Source: Bacillus sp. ISL-37 (GTDB lineage: Bacteria; Bacillota; Bacilli; Bacillales; Cytobacillaceae). Taken from it: a stretch of 64,000 bases of DNA. Positions 36,354 to 44,679 of the stretch are shown here, piece after piece (positions within the stretch are counted from its first letter, which is position 1; the number at the start of each line of letters is the position of its first letter). The stretch covers positions 32,743 through 96,742 of the forward strand of contig NZ_JAGGQL010000045.1 in assembly GCF_018613315.1 (NCBI RefSeq), read 5' to 3'. The notes under the pieces are model-generated. The model had not been told where the DNA came from. It saw only the letters and a program-made list of their open reading frames with translations, and ran no database searches. The translations under genes and the position numbers were made by a program.

Positions 36354-37943
36354 CTAAATGTTAACTGTAGGCGTCTTGCTATTTGCCAATTCACTGTAAT
36401 ATTGGGGCCTGCGATTCTTGACTACATTGGTCCCAGGCACAAGTTCTTTCATTCTGCTTAGCGTGAATGGAGTAAACGCTCCACACGCATGAAGCCTTTC
36501 ACCGATTAAAGTCGATGCGACCACTGCTCCGTTCGGATCAATGACCTGACTCACCGCGTCATTCTCATCTGTTGTTTGAGCTGAAACGACAAAGATTCTG
36601 CTTTCCGCTGCTCGTGTCCTGCTAACCTTACTGGCAATCTCAAATGGCAGATTGTTTGGCCAGACTATGCAATCTGCACCTAACAGCATCATGGTTCTGG
36701 ACCACTCAGGCAGTAATGCTTCCTGATTGTGAATGACTCCAATCTTTCCCCAGTGCGTCTGGAAAACAGGGATGGAATCATACTCGTTTGAAGCAGCATC
36801 ATGATGTAAGGTTTGATATTTTTCCTGTATTCCTTCATTGGAAAGAATATAGCTGTCCATAACGCCATTCCCCTTATCGACTGTAGCAATGACACAAACC
36901 TTCTCAGGAAGTAGAGAGGAAATTTGATTTGCGTTGTTTTCAATCGAGATGCGTGCTGGCGGCATACAAATAATTTCACTACCCTGGTTCGCAAGCCTCT
37001 GAATGGTTCGAATGTACTCCTCGTCATTATTGAACTTCCCAGAAGCGACCGCGATATAAGGGGTTATATCAGCTGGAACCACTTTTTCTGCCAAGATTTG
37101 CGTGATTGGAAGTGATTCAGTTTCCTGTACAAGTGTCTTGTATAACTCCGGACGCCGCTGCACCTCATAGCCTTCACCTGATGTGGTTATCTTCCCATTT
37201 GCATCCACAGGAATTTCTACTGAAACGATTTCATCCCGGTCAGCGCTTGCCTGATACAAACAGGCACCATCTGGCGCATACACACCTGAGCGTCCTGTAT
37301 AAGTGATGGTATTCGATTCAACTCCCCACTTATCTGAAACCGCAAGCCATGCTTGATTTTCAAGAGCTCGGACAGAAAGCATAAAGGCACTCTGGACGTT
37401 CTGCAATTCAGACATGTGCGGTCCGCTTGCTGTTAAATTCGCAAGGTCGATAATGAACTTCGCACCTTCCAATGCAGCCAGTCTGACGATTTCTGGCATC
37501 CTCGCGTCCGCACATACTACGACTGCTACCTTACCAAACTCTGTATCAGCAACAGCAAGGTCATCTCCCTCCGCAAACCATTTGCTGTCAAAATGCCAGA
37601 GGAAGGATTTCCTTTTTTTAATCACTTCCTCCCCATTCCGATCCACTAACAAAGCAGAGTTATATATGGTATCCCCGGATTTTTCGACATAACCATAGGC
37701 GATGTACACCTTCTCCTGTCTGGAAATATCTTTAATCCTATTTAAATATGAATCTCCTTCATTAAGGATCTGATTGAGATCTCCTTCTTCACCATGGATA
37801 AAATAGGAGGGAAAGGCGCATTCCGGAACAAGGATTAAATCATGATTCTGAGCCGCTTCGAGAAGCATCTTCTCCAGCTTCTCCCAGGCCTGCTTATAAT
37901 CTTTCAAATCATTGGCTTTTACTTGGATAGACGCAACACGCAA
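36354..37943 (-). CDS. Tandem nitrilase-superfamily protein with inactive second domain
   Basis: A 529-aa cytosolic protein made of two carbon-nitrogen hydrolase domains. TTG at 37943 is the start, with GGGAGGAAATAAC upstream, one base after the previous stop, so it is coupled. The first domain (about residues 1-270) has the full E-K-C triad: LVPECAFPSYF, a Lys in KKRKSFLWHFD, and Cys in VVVCADARMPE. The second (about 290-520) keeps the fold's framework (GKIGVIHNQEALLPEWSRTMMLLGADCIVWP), but the Cys position is His, and the Glu strand reads IICMPPARIS, without Glu. The second half is therefore probably structural or regulatory. It would hydrolyse a nitrile, amide or N-carbamoyl group in the pathway of its neighbours. 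Confidence 0.9.
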   Translation of the reverse strand: MRVASIQVKANDLKDYKQAWEKLEKMLLEAAQNHDLILVPECAFPSYFIHGEEGDLNQILNEGDSYLNRIKDISRQEKVYIAYGYVEKSGDTIYNSALLVDRNGEEVIKKRKSFLWHFDSKWFAEGDDLAVADTEFGKVAVVVCADARMPEIVRLAALEGAKFIIDLANLTASGPHMSELQNVQSAFMLSVRALENQAWLAVSDKWGVESNTITYTGRSGVYAPDGACLYQASADRDEIVSVEIPVDANGKITTSGEGYEVQRRPELYKTLVQETESLPITQILAEKVVPADITPYIAVASGKFNNDEEYIRTIQRLANQGSEIICMPPARISIENNANQISSLLPEKVCVIATVDKGNGVMDSYILSNEGIQEKYQTLHHDAASNEYDSIPVFQTHWGKIGVIHNQEALLPEWSRTMMLLGADCIVWPNNLPFEIASKVSRTRAAESRIFVVSAQTTDENDAVSQVIDPNGAVVASTLIGERLHACGAFTPFTLSRMKELVPGTNVVKNRRPQYYSELANSKTPTVNI

Positions 37944-37944
37944 G

Positions 37945-38946
37945 TTATTTCCTCCCTTCCACGATTAGTTCCTCAAATAGAGATTTAATATTTTGATTCC
38001 AAATGCCTTGCTTCACCTCATGTGCAAAGTCACACTGGTTGACAATATCACATGGCTTCAGGGTTCCCATGTCAAATGGGTAATCACTTCCTAACACTAC
38101 CTGGTCTTTCCCGACAAGATTGACAAGGAATTCAAGCGTCCTGGAGTCAAAAGTTAAGGTATCATAATAGAACCTGTTTAAGTAAGATGATGGAAGTTCC
38201 TCGCAAGTCCTGCTTTCCTTCCGTTCCTGGTATCCCTTATCAAAACGTCCGATCTGGTAAGGAAAGTATCCGCCGCCATGGGCAAGCAATACTCGCAAAC
38301 TCTTGAATCTATCAAGGATTCCACCGAATATCAGGCTGCCTGCAGCAATAGCAGTATCGAGCGGGTTCCCTATCAAGTTTGTAAAATAGTAACGGGCGAG
38401 CCCTGATTTATCTCCGACATAGTAAGGATGCAGGAATAGTGTAAAGCCCATCGCATCTGCCGCTTCAAAAAACGGCAAAAATTTTGGGTCATCCAAATTG
38501 ACTCCTTCGATGGAAGTTCCTATCTCAACAGCCCGTATGCCATAATTTGACTTGACCCGTTCCAATTCCTTAATCGCCAATGAAGGATGCTGCATTGGAA
38601 CAGTGGCCATCCCCTTGTAGATCCTTGAGTTCTGCGACATCATCTCAGCCGTCCCGTCATTCACGAGCCTTGCAATATCCGCAGCCGTATTCCCTTCCTG
38701 CCAGTAATAGAACATCGGCGGTGCCGGTGACAGAACAACCGCATCTAGATTAGCTTCTTTCATATCCTGAAGCTTGGCTTCATTGTCATAAAACTTGTCA
38801 AACAGCGGGTAGGCGTAGCCCTGGCGGTGAACAATCCATTCCTGTCCGTCTTTGACTTGGATTTCTGCTTCAAACCTGGAATTCCCTTTGCGGATTTCTT
38901 CGACAGCTGCTCGCGGAATAATATGGTGGTGTGCATCAATAATCAT
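37945..38946 (-). CDS. Amidohydrolase (ACMSD-like, amidohydrolase_2 family)
   Basis: A 333-aa TIM-barrel metalloenzyme. The start is ATG at 38946 with AAGGGGGG before it, since the upstream extension lacks a site. Metal ligands are visible in DAHHHI (HxH at the N-terminus), LFLHPYYVGD, LLAHGGGYFPYQIGR and VLGSDYPFDMG (final Asp). The family includes amino-carboxymuconate-semialdehyde decarboxylase, gamma-resorcylate decarboxylase and various lactone or amide hydrolases. GSDYPF and AHGGG are typical of the decarboxylase branch. The stop is one base before the nitrilase start. A decarboxylation or ring-opening step is likely; the substrate is unknown. Confidence 0.92.
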   Translation of the reverse strand: MIIDAHHHIIPRAAVEEIRKGNSRFEAEIQVKDGQEWIVHRQGYAYPLFDKFYDNEAKLQDMKEANLDAVVLSPAPPMFYYWQEGNTAADIARLVNDGTAEMMSQNSRIYKGMATVPMQHPSLAIKELERVKSNYGIRAVEIGTSIEGVNLDDPKFLPFFEAADAMGFTLFLHPYYVGDKSGLARYYFTNLIGNPLDTAIAAGSLIFGGILDRFKSLRVLLAHGGGYFPYQIGRFDKGYQERKESRTCEELPSSYLNRFYYDTLTFDSRTLEFLVNLVGKDQVVLGSDYPFDMGTLKPCDIVNQCDFAHEVKQGIWNQNIKSLFEELIVEGRK

Positions 38947-39055
38947 ATTGACCCCCCTTTTTTCTATAAAATATATCAAGTAAGTCATCACCTGAGTATA
39001 GTGCCACAGGACAAATAAATTCTGATTGTATTGTGGAAGGGGAACAAATGACAGA

Positions 39056-40732
39056 TTATTGATTCAGTAAAGCATTTGATTCCAGGGCGAATAAATAAGC
39101 CATCTTAAATTCAGGGGAATCCAGGTCATATCTTATGATTTCTTTTATTTTCTTAATCCGGTAGGCCACTGTATTGGGATGAAGAAACAGTCTTTGTGCT
39201 GTTTCTTTCACACCACAATCACTGAGAAGGTATATATGAAGCGTTTCCAACAAAATGTTTCCATTCTCAATATCATATTTTTTTAGGTCATCCAAAAAGT
39301 CCTCGCAAAAGTCCCTGATCTCTTTTGTGTCGTTAACCATGGAGAAAATTCGATAAATTCCCAGGTCTTCAAAAAAGAGTGCCGGACCTTTTCGTGTAAA
39401 TTTTTTTACAATCGAGAGGGCATTATTTGCTTCCTTATAACTCTTCCCCACCTTATCAATCGAGGAATACACCCCGCCCACTCCAGCAAAAAACGTGTTT
39501 TGGCCAAAATGCTTATCAAGCTCGGCCATAACTTCAGCAAGTCCTAGTCTCAGTAATTCTGTAATTTCAAGAGTCTTGTTCTGAGAAAATGACACCAGAA
39601 TCGTAAATGAAGAACCATCATTTCCAATCACAATTTGTCTAAAATGCTTTCCCAGTCCATTCTTTATCGTCCGATAAATCTGTTCTTCCGTTCGGTCCCA
39701 AAAATGGCCGTTCATGTCTTTTGGAGCTGAAAGTTCGATCATCATGGCGACCATTGGATCCGACAAGCTAATATTCAGTGATTCGTATTCATAAAGAATC
39801 TGAGTATGAAGCTTTCCATGAATGATATCCTCAATCAATGCAAGGTTTTTTGTACGAGAGGTTTGCTCGTTCAGATATTGCTGCATCAGCTGTAAAGCAA
39901 GTGCATTCGTCGCATTCTTCAAGACCAGCATATCAACTAAACTATGGGGTTTATTGCACTCAATCACGGTAATAAACCCATAAACACTTTTATTCGTATG
40001 AATCGGAATGGTAATATTCTTGACACCCTGGCGTTGTTTGTCTGGAACTGTCAGCTCCAATTGATCCTCAATTTTTCCTGTTTGTATATTTTTATAAAAC
40101 TTGCTCTGCAGCAGTTTTTTTTGAAAAGATTCAGAGACCCGTGTATCAATAATTTGCTCATTGCTTAGCTTGTCCGTAAAATCGGCTGTCCCGACTGAAA
40201 TTGTTTGGAATCTCGCGTCTTCCAAGATAATCGGGTTGCCAACCAGACTGGCAATCTTATCACAAATCGTCCCAATCCCCTTGTTTTCCAGCATCAGATT
40301 GATCAAGTTACTCTGAACATCTTCCACAAGTCGCATGATCTTCATTCGTTCATTCATGAAAAAATCCATAAAAGACTCAATTACACTTGGCCAGGTCACT
40401 TCATGGGGTAAGCTGATAATAGGAAAATTATTATTCTCAGCTACTTCAAGAATTCCGCTTGGCACCACACCCAGGAAACGGCTAGTCTTTATGGCCAGAG
40501 CAGATGCTCCGTTGTGGATCAGGCTCTCAATCCATTCCTGCTGATGCTTCACTTGATTGCTAATAAAAAAGGCTGTGGAACAGACCAGTTCGCCACCCCG
40601 AAGCCAGCTGGCAGCATCAGGCAATTCAGCTACTGTGATGGTTGAAACCTCATGTGAAAGGCCTTTACTTCCAGCCAATACCTCACTATTTTCAAAGACA
40701 TTTGCATTTAAGATATCCTTAATGGTAATCAT
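39056..40732 (-). CDS. PucR-family transcriptional regulator
   Basis: A 558-aa regulator. GGAGG lies 9 nt before the ATG. The N-terminal PucR domain (about residues 1-125; ITIKDILNANVFENSEVLAG, GGELVCSTAFF) is followed by a GAF-like middle region, then the GGDEF-like/CdaR-type region, and a C-terminal PucR helix-turn-helix (about 500-555; LLSDCGVKETAQRLFLHPNTVAYRIKKI). B. subtilis PucR controls purine and allantoin catabolism. It divides the cluster: catabolic genes lie downstream on the same strand and the hydantoinase-like gene is divergent, so it is the likely regulator of both arms, probably by sensing a pathway intermediate. Confidence 0.93.
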   Translation of the reverse strand: MITIKDILNANVFENSEVLAGSKGLSHEVSTITVAELPDAASWLRGGELVCSTAFFISNQVKHQQEWIESLIHNGASALAIKTSRFLGVVPSGILEVAENNNFPIISLPHEVTWPSVIESFMDFFMNERMKIMRLVEDVQSNLINLMLENKGIGTICDKIASLVGNPIILEDARFQTISVGTADFTDKLSNEQIIDTRVSESFQKKLLQSKFYKNIQTGKIEDQLELTVPDKQRQGVKNITIPIHTNKSVYGFITVIECNKPHSLVDMLVLKNATNALALQLMQQYLNEQTSRTKNLALIEDIIHGKLHTQILYEYESLNISLSDPMVAMMIELSAPKDMNGHFWDRTEEQIYRTIKNGLGKHFRQIVIGNDGSSFTILVSFSQNKTLEITELLRLGLAEVMAELDKHFGQNTFFAGVGGVYSSIDKVGKSYKEANNALSIVKKFTRKGPALFFEDLGIYRIFSMVNDTKEIRDFCEDFLDDLKKYDIENGNILLETLHIYLLSDCGVKETAQRLFLHPNTVAYRIKKIKEIIRYDLDSPEFKMAYLFALESNALLNQ

Positions 40733-40959
40733 TCACTGCTGCCTCCCTCTTAAAGTAACGGCTATTACTATATTGTTGATAGTTTTATAATTTTCTTAAT
40801 ATATAGATAATTATAATATTATTTCGGGAATCTAACCATACTTTGTTTATAATCCACAATCCTGCTTCTAAATATTTAGGTTGGCAGCACATATTAGAGG
40901 GCTGAAAATACTGTTATATTCTAACCTAGAAACTAATTTAAAGAAGGGGTTGTGTAAGA
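40733..40959. promoter_or_regulatory. Divergent promoter region of the catabolic cluster
   Basis: A 227-bp AT-rich region between the PucR gene and the hydantoinase-like gene. TTGATA with an 18-bp spacer to TATATA is a candidate promoter toward the plus strand near 40779-40808. I found no strong inverted repeat that would fix the PucR site. Confidence 0.4.
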
Positions 40960-42330
40960 ATGTTTGACATAGAAATTGTCAATGCAACGATCGTTACATC
41001 CACCAGTCGCTATAAAGGCTCAATCTCTATAAAAGACGGAAAGATAGCGGCAATCACTGAATTCCCCCTTAACAATGCCCAGAAAAGCATTGATGCTACG
41101 GGTCAAATGTTGGTTCCTGGGATGGTCGACCAGCATGTTCATTTTATGGATCCGGCTGAAACCGAACGGGAGGATTTCATCCATGGCTCCTCCGCTTCCG
41201 CAGCTGGCGGCATCACAACTGTTATTGAACATACACATGCTGCCCCTGTTAGAAGCGTGAAAGCCTACGAAGATAAAATAGCCCACTTGAGCAACCGCTC
41301 ACTGATTGACTACGGATTAACAGCCCATGTGTTCCCAGAAGACTTAGGCAATTTGAAGGCCCTTTGGGAAAAAGGTGTGACATTGTTTAAAATCTTCACT
41401 TGTACCACACATGGAATTCCCACTTTGAATAACGATGAATTATTTCGCGCTTTTCAGGAAATTGCCTCTTTCGACGGCCGTTGCCTTGTCCATTGTGAGG
41501 ATGATGCCATTACAGAAGGAAATGAACTTCGTCTAAAACAAGCAAACCGTTTTGACAATGGACTTATATCGGAATGGAGATCTGAAACAGCTGAGGATAT
41601 TGCTGTTGCCAATGTTGCACTTATGGTTCGGATGACTGGTGTCACGGCAACAATTGCCCATATAAGCCATCCATTCGTCATTGATTTAATCAAACGTGAA
41701 CAAGCAGAAGGAGCAAAGCTGTATGCTGAGGTTTGTCCGCAGTATCTGTTTTTGACTGAGGAGGATGTAAAGGAAAAGGGACCTTTTGGAAAATTCACCC
41801 CACCAGCCCGATCAGTGGAAAGCTCCAATAAATTACTCGAACTCGTAAATGACGGAAGCATCCAGCTCCTTTCTACTGACCATGCGCCATCAACAATTGA
41901 GCAAAAACAAACAGGAACCATTTGGGATTGCAACTTCGGCCTCCCTGGCGTGGAAACGACTTTCCCATTAATGCTGAATCTGGTGAACAAAGGGAAAATC
42001 ACTCTGGAAAGAGTAGTCCAATTATATTCTGAAACACCAGCACAAGTACTAGGTTTATATCCTAAGAAGGGCTGTATTGTCGTAGGAGCAGACGCTGATT
42101 TAGTACTGCTTGATCTTTCAAAGCAGTGGACAATTAAAAATGAGGATATTATTTCGAAAGCAGGCTGGTCCCCTTACGATGGTACGGTTTGTAATGGAAA
42201 GCCTGTTATGACAATGGTCCGAGGGAATATCGTTTACGAGAATGATAAGATTGTGGCCGAACCGGGGATTGGAAAGCCAGTCTCACGCGTGAAAGCAGAA
42301 ACCGAAAACGCCGCTCCACTTTCCATTTAA
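40960..42330 (+). CDS. Cyclic amidohydrolase (hydantoinase/allantoinase/dihydroorotase family)
   Basis: A 456-aa binuclear metalloenzyme that opens cyclic amide or ureide rings. GAAGGGG precedes the ATG. Metal ligands are all present: DQHVHF (HxH), the carboxylated Lys in LFKIFTCTT, LVHCEDD, IAHISH and the Asp in LLSTDHAPS. EDFIHGSSASAAGGITTVIEH parallels the allantoinase signature. The short C-terminal beta domain (GADADLVLLDL) completes the composite sandwich. It is the first gene of a two-gene unit with the isochorismatase-like gene 24 bp downstream and is divergent from PucR. Whether the substrate is allantoin, a hydantoin or another imide cannot be told; other allantoin-pathway genes are absent here. 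Confidence 0.93.
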   Translation: MFDIEIVNATIVTSTSRYKGSISIKDGKIAAITEFPLNNAQKSIDATGQMLVPGMVDQHVHFMDPAETEREDFIHGSSASAAGGITTVIEHTHAAPVRSVKAYEDKIAHLSNRSLIDYGLTAHVFPEDLGNLKALWEKGVTLFKIFTCTTHGIPTLNNDELFRAFQEIASFDGRCLVHCEDDAITEGNELRLKQANRFDNGLISEWRSETAEDIAVANVALMVRMTGVTATIAHISHPFVIDLIKREQAEGAKLYAEVCPQYLFLTEEDVKEKGPFGKFTPPARSVESSNKLLELVNDGSIQLLSTDHAPSTIEQKQTGTIWDCNFGLPGVETTFPLMLNLVNKGKITLERVVQLYSETPAQVLGLYPKKGCIVVGADADLVLLDLSKQWTIKNEDIISKAGWSPYDGTVCNGKPVMTMVRGNIVYENDKIVAEPGIGKPVSRVKAETENAAPLSI

Positions 42331-42354
42331 AATAAATGTCAGGAGGAATTTAAG

Positions 42355-42975
42355 ATGAGTATAGCTGTCATTGCGATTGATTTACACAGAGGCCATTTAG
42401 ATCCAGCAGTTGCGACAATGCCGCTGCCAGCAGAAAAATGCGAAGAAGTGATTGAACAGAACCGGGTATTTTTTGAACAATGCAGGGAATTAAACATACC
42501 GATCATCCACTTGCTGACCCAATACCGAACTGAACAGGAAATCTTGTCGAATCCAGCATGGCAGGCAAGGGCAAATGACCCTAACGCAACAAGAAAAAAC
42601 GTGGCACGTCATAACCTCGAAGGAATGCCAGGCGTCGAAGTCATCCCAGCACTTTGGGAGGAAAATGATATTCTAGTAGATACAAAAAAGCGATACGACT
42701 GCTTTATCGCAACAGATTTAGATTTTGTGCTAAAAGCCAATAACATTAAAACACTATGGATCACAGGAGTAAACACAAACAGCTGTTGCCTCGCCACCTC
42801 CATTGATGCCTCCGTCCGTGATTACGATGTCACCATGGTATCCGACTGTGTAGATACAATGGATGGTCCTGAATATCATGAGATGGCCCTTAAGGTATTT
42901 GAAAGAGCATTCGGAAAGGTCAAATCAAGTGAACAAGTGATCCATGAGGTTAAGGGTAATTTGTCTGTTCTTTAA
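42355..42975 (+). CDS. Isochorismatase-family cysteine hydrolase
   Basis: A 206-aa cytosolic hydrolase. AGGAGG precedes the ATG. The catalytic triad is visible: Asp9 in IAIDLHRGHL, Lys in VDTKKRYDCF, and Cys in GVNTNSCCLAT, with the cis-peptide region before it. The family includes N-carbamoylsarcosine amidase, ureidoacrylate amidase, biuret hydrolase, maleamate amidase and nicotinamidase. Next to a ring-opening cyclic amidohydrolase, cleavage of an N-carbamoyl or amide product is the natural reading. It is transcribed with the hydantoinase-like gene. Confidence 0.92.
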   Translation: MSIAVIAIDLHRGHLDPAVATMPLPAEKCEEVIEQNRVFFEQCRELNIPIIHLLTQYRTEQEILSNPAWQARANDPNATRKNVARHNLEGMPGVEVIPALWEENDILVDTKKRYDCFIATDLDFVLKANNIKTLWITGVNTNSCCLATSIDASVRDYDVTMVSDCVDTMDGPEYHEMALKVFERAFGKVKSSEQVIHEVKGNLSVL

Positions 42976-43498
42976 TATTAGTATAAAAAGCGCTTTAATT
43001 ACAGTTAAGTCCCTGCCTTATATAAGGTTAGGGACTTAACTATCTAGAAAGGATTATCCTGCTTCTCCTAAGTATTTCATTACGGTTCACTTTTTTGCTG
43101 ATGAAGCGGTTTAAAGCTTCCAACTCCATGCAAGAGGCAAGGATAATAAAAAAACAACAGTAGCCTTCTCTCTTTTCTATTTACCATGTATTCTTACTCA
43201 ATGCGTAATACTTAAAACGTGAATCCGAGGCCAGCAATTTTTATGAATGAGACTTTATTGTCAACTCCTTATGCTCAAAAAATATCTTCTTGGCATATGG
43301 CAGCTTAACATCACGTACAGCTTCGTTTATTAGATTAAGGATTCTTTTTATCCTTTTCAATTAATAGGTGGCAACTGGAATCCTTTTCCCCGATAATCAA
43401 CGACTCTGTGTCTCCGACTCCCGAGGAGATCCTCCAGTAGCTCTTTCAACAAAAATTGGATTAATATAAATTTCTTTGCAATCTAACAGAAATTCCTA
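42976..43498. other. Gene-free stretch with a long hairpin
   Basis: No coding frame is supported here. A hairpin lies at 43003-43041. AAAAGCGCTTTA at 42986-42997 is palindromic but a poor cre match. A GC-richer patch (43385-43440, ending GAGGAGATCCTCC) may be a worn intergenic repeat. Confidence 0.45.
43003..43041. terminator. Long hairpin after the isochorismatase-like gene
   Basis: AGTTAAGTCCCT pairs perfectly with AGGGACTTAACT, and the intervening CCTTATATAAGG is itself palindromic. It starts 28 bp after the stop. No T-run follows, so it may slow or protect transcripts rather than end them. Confidence 0.5.
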
Positions 43499-44476
43499 TT
43501 AATCACCGACATCCCAGTAAGAATCCGTTCCCGTTAGATAATCATAATCCAAAGCACTGAAAAAATAATTCCCTGTTACTGGCGAGATGCTAATTAGGGA
43601 GTTCACTCCAAAACCTTTTGTTCGAGAAACTGCTCCTGTCTCATCATATAAAGTTACCTCGACATTAGCTTGATATTGAATGAAGGCTCCTTTATCTTTG
43701 AACTCTATAGTTTCATCCAGGTACTTAATGTCATACTTGCTGTATTCTCCATAAGTGATTTCTTCAAAAAGAATATTATATATATCTGGTCGATATTCTT
43801 GATCAAAGAGTGGTTCCAAAATTCCATCTGCTTCCTCTTTTGTTTTAGCCAACTCTATGCTGGTAACCTTTTCAAACATGCTTCGGCCAATTCTTCTCAT
43901 CATTTCATCATCGATGTACTCTAAATAAGCAAATGTCCCTTGACTATCCGCATTTCGGTAACTTTCATCTAGTACCTGTGATTCTTCAAAAACCCTTCTT
44001 ATCGAAAGCCCTAGTAGGTTACCTTTTGCATCTGGAAATATCACTTCAACAATTTTTGTCTCACCATCGACTAAGATTTCAGGTTCTAGGAGATAAGCCT
44101 CGTAAACACCTTGGTCCGTCAGCAAATTAAAGGCGGGAATCATATCTTTGTATCCTAAATAAAGGTTTGTATCAGTAATCCCTTCTTCATTGCCTAATAA
44201 GGTTCTTAGTTCAAGTTCCATGATAACCAAATCAGGATTAGATTGTATTTCTGCCTTTTGTATATTGATTCCTAAACAACAGCGGGGGTGGGCACCTACT
44301 TGTACAGGGATATTGATAACAGTGGTTTCATTTTCAGGCACATTCTTAGATGATATTTTCTTTTCTTCCTTTTTTACCTTTTGCACTTCATAAGCTTCAT
44401 TTTGATCACTACTATTACAAGCGGATAGCATTAACAGCACAATTATAAATAAATAGCGAAGTTTAGCCATTTTCAT
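43499..44476 (-). CDS. Lipoprotein, function unknown
   Basis: A 325-aa lipoprotein. AAGGAGA precedes the ATG. The lipobox is MLSAC (Cys near residue 20), followed by a charged linker rich in Lys and Glu. The mature part has two apparent regions: about 50-175, with paired cysteines in AHPRCCLGI, and about 190-325, with an acidic EEADGILEPLFDQEYRPDIYNILFEEITYGEYSKYDIKYLDETIEFKDKG. The last part looks like a beta-sheet extracytoplasmic domain. No family recognised. It is the last of two tandem lipoprotein genes on this strand, about 200 bp after the WG-repeat lipoprotein. Confidence 0.85.
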   Translation of the reverse strand: MKMAKLRYLFIIVLLMLSACNSSDQNEAYEVQKVKKEEKKISSKNVPENETTVINIPVQVGAHPRCCLGINIQKAEIQSNPDLVIMELELRTLLGNEEGITDTNLYLGYKDMIPAFNLLTDQGVYEAYLLEPEILVDGETKIVEVIFPDAKGNLLGLSIRRVFEESQVLDESYRNADSQGTFAYLEYIDDEMMRRIGRSMFEKVTSIELAKTKEEADGILEPLFDQEYRPDIYNILFEEITYGEYSKYDIKYLDETIEFKDKGAFIQYQANVEVTLYDETGAVSRTKGFGVNSLISISPVTGNYFFSALDYDYLTGTDSYWDVGD

Positions 44477-44626
44477 TTAATATCTCCTTCTCACCCTACT
44501 AAGTACCTAACCATTAAATACTTTCTAGTTAGACTTATCATTTTTAATAATGAACTAAAGCTTTTTGCAAATTCGCACGGACATGACTCCTATTAAGTGA
44601 ACAAATGGAAATTACACTATAAAACT

Positions 44627-44658
44627 TTTAAAAAACGACACTCAAATAAATGAGTGCC
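44627..44658 (-). terminator. Rho-independent terminator after the WG-repeat lipoprotein
   Basis: GACACTCA pairs with TGAGTGCC (one G-T pair), 6-nt loop, and six T residues follow on the minus strand. It lies 22 bp after the stop. Confidence 0.75.
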
Positions 44659-44679
44659 AACATAACTCTGTAAGATTTG

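Noticed and set aside
42985..42997. AAAAGCGCTTTA as a cre (CcpA) site
   Set aside because: The core is palindromic but the outer bases differ from the TGNAANCGNTNNCA consensus, and it lies after, not before, a gene.
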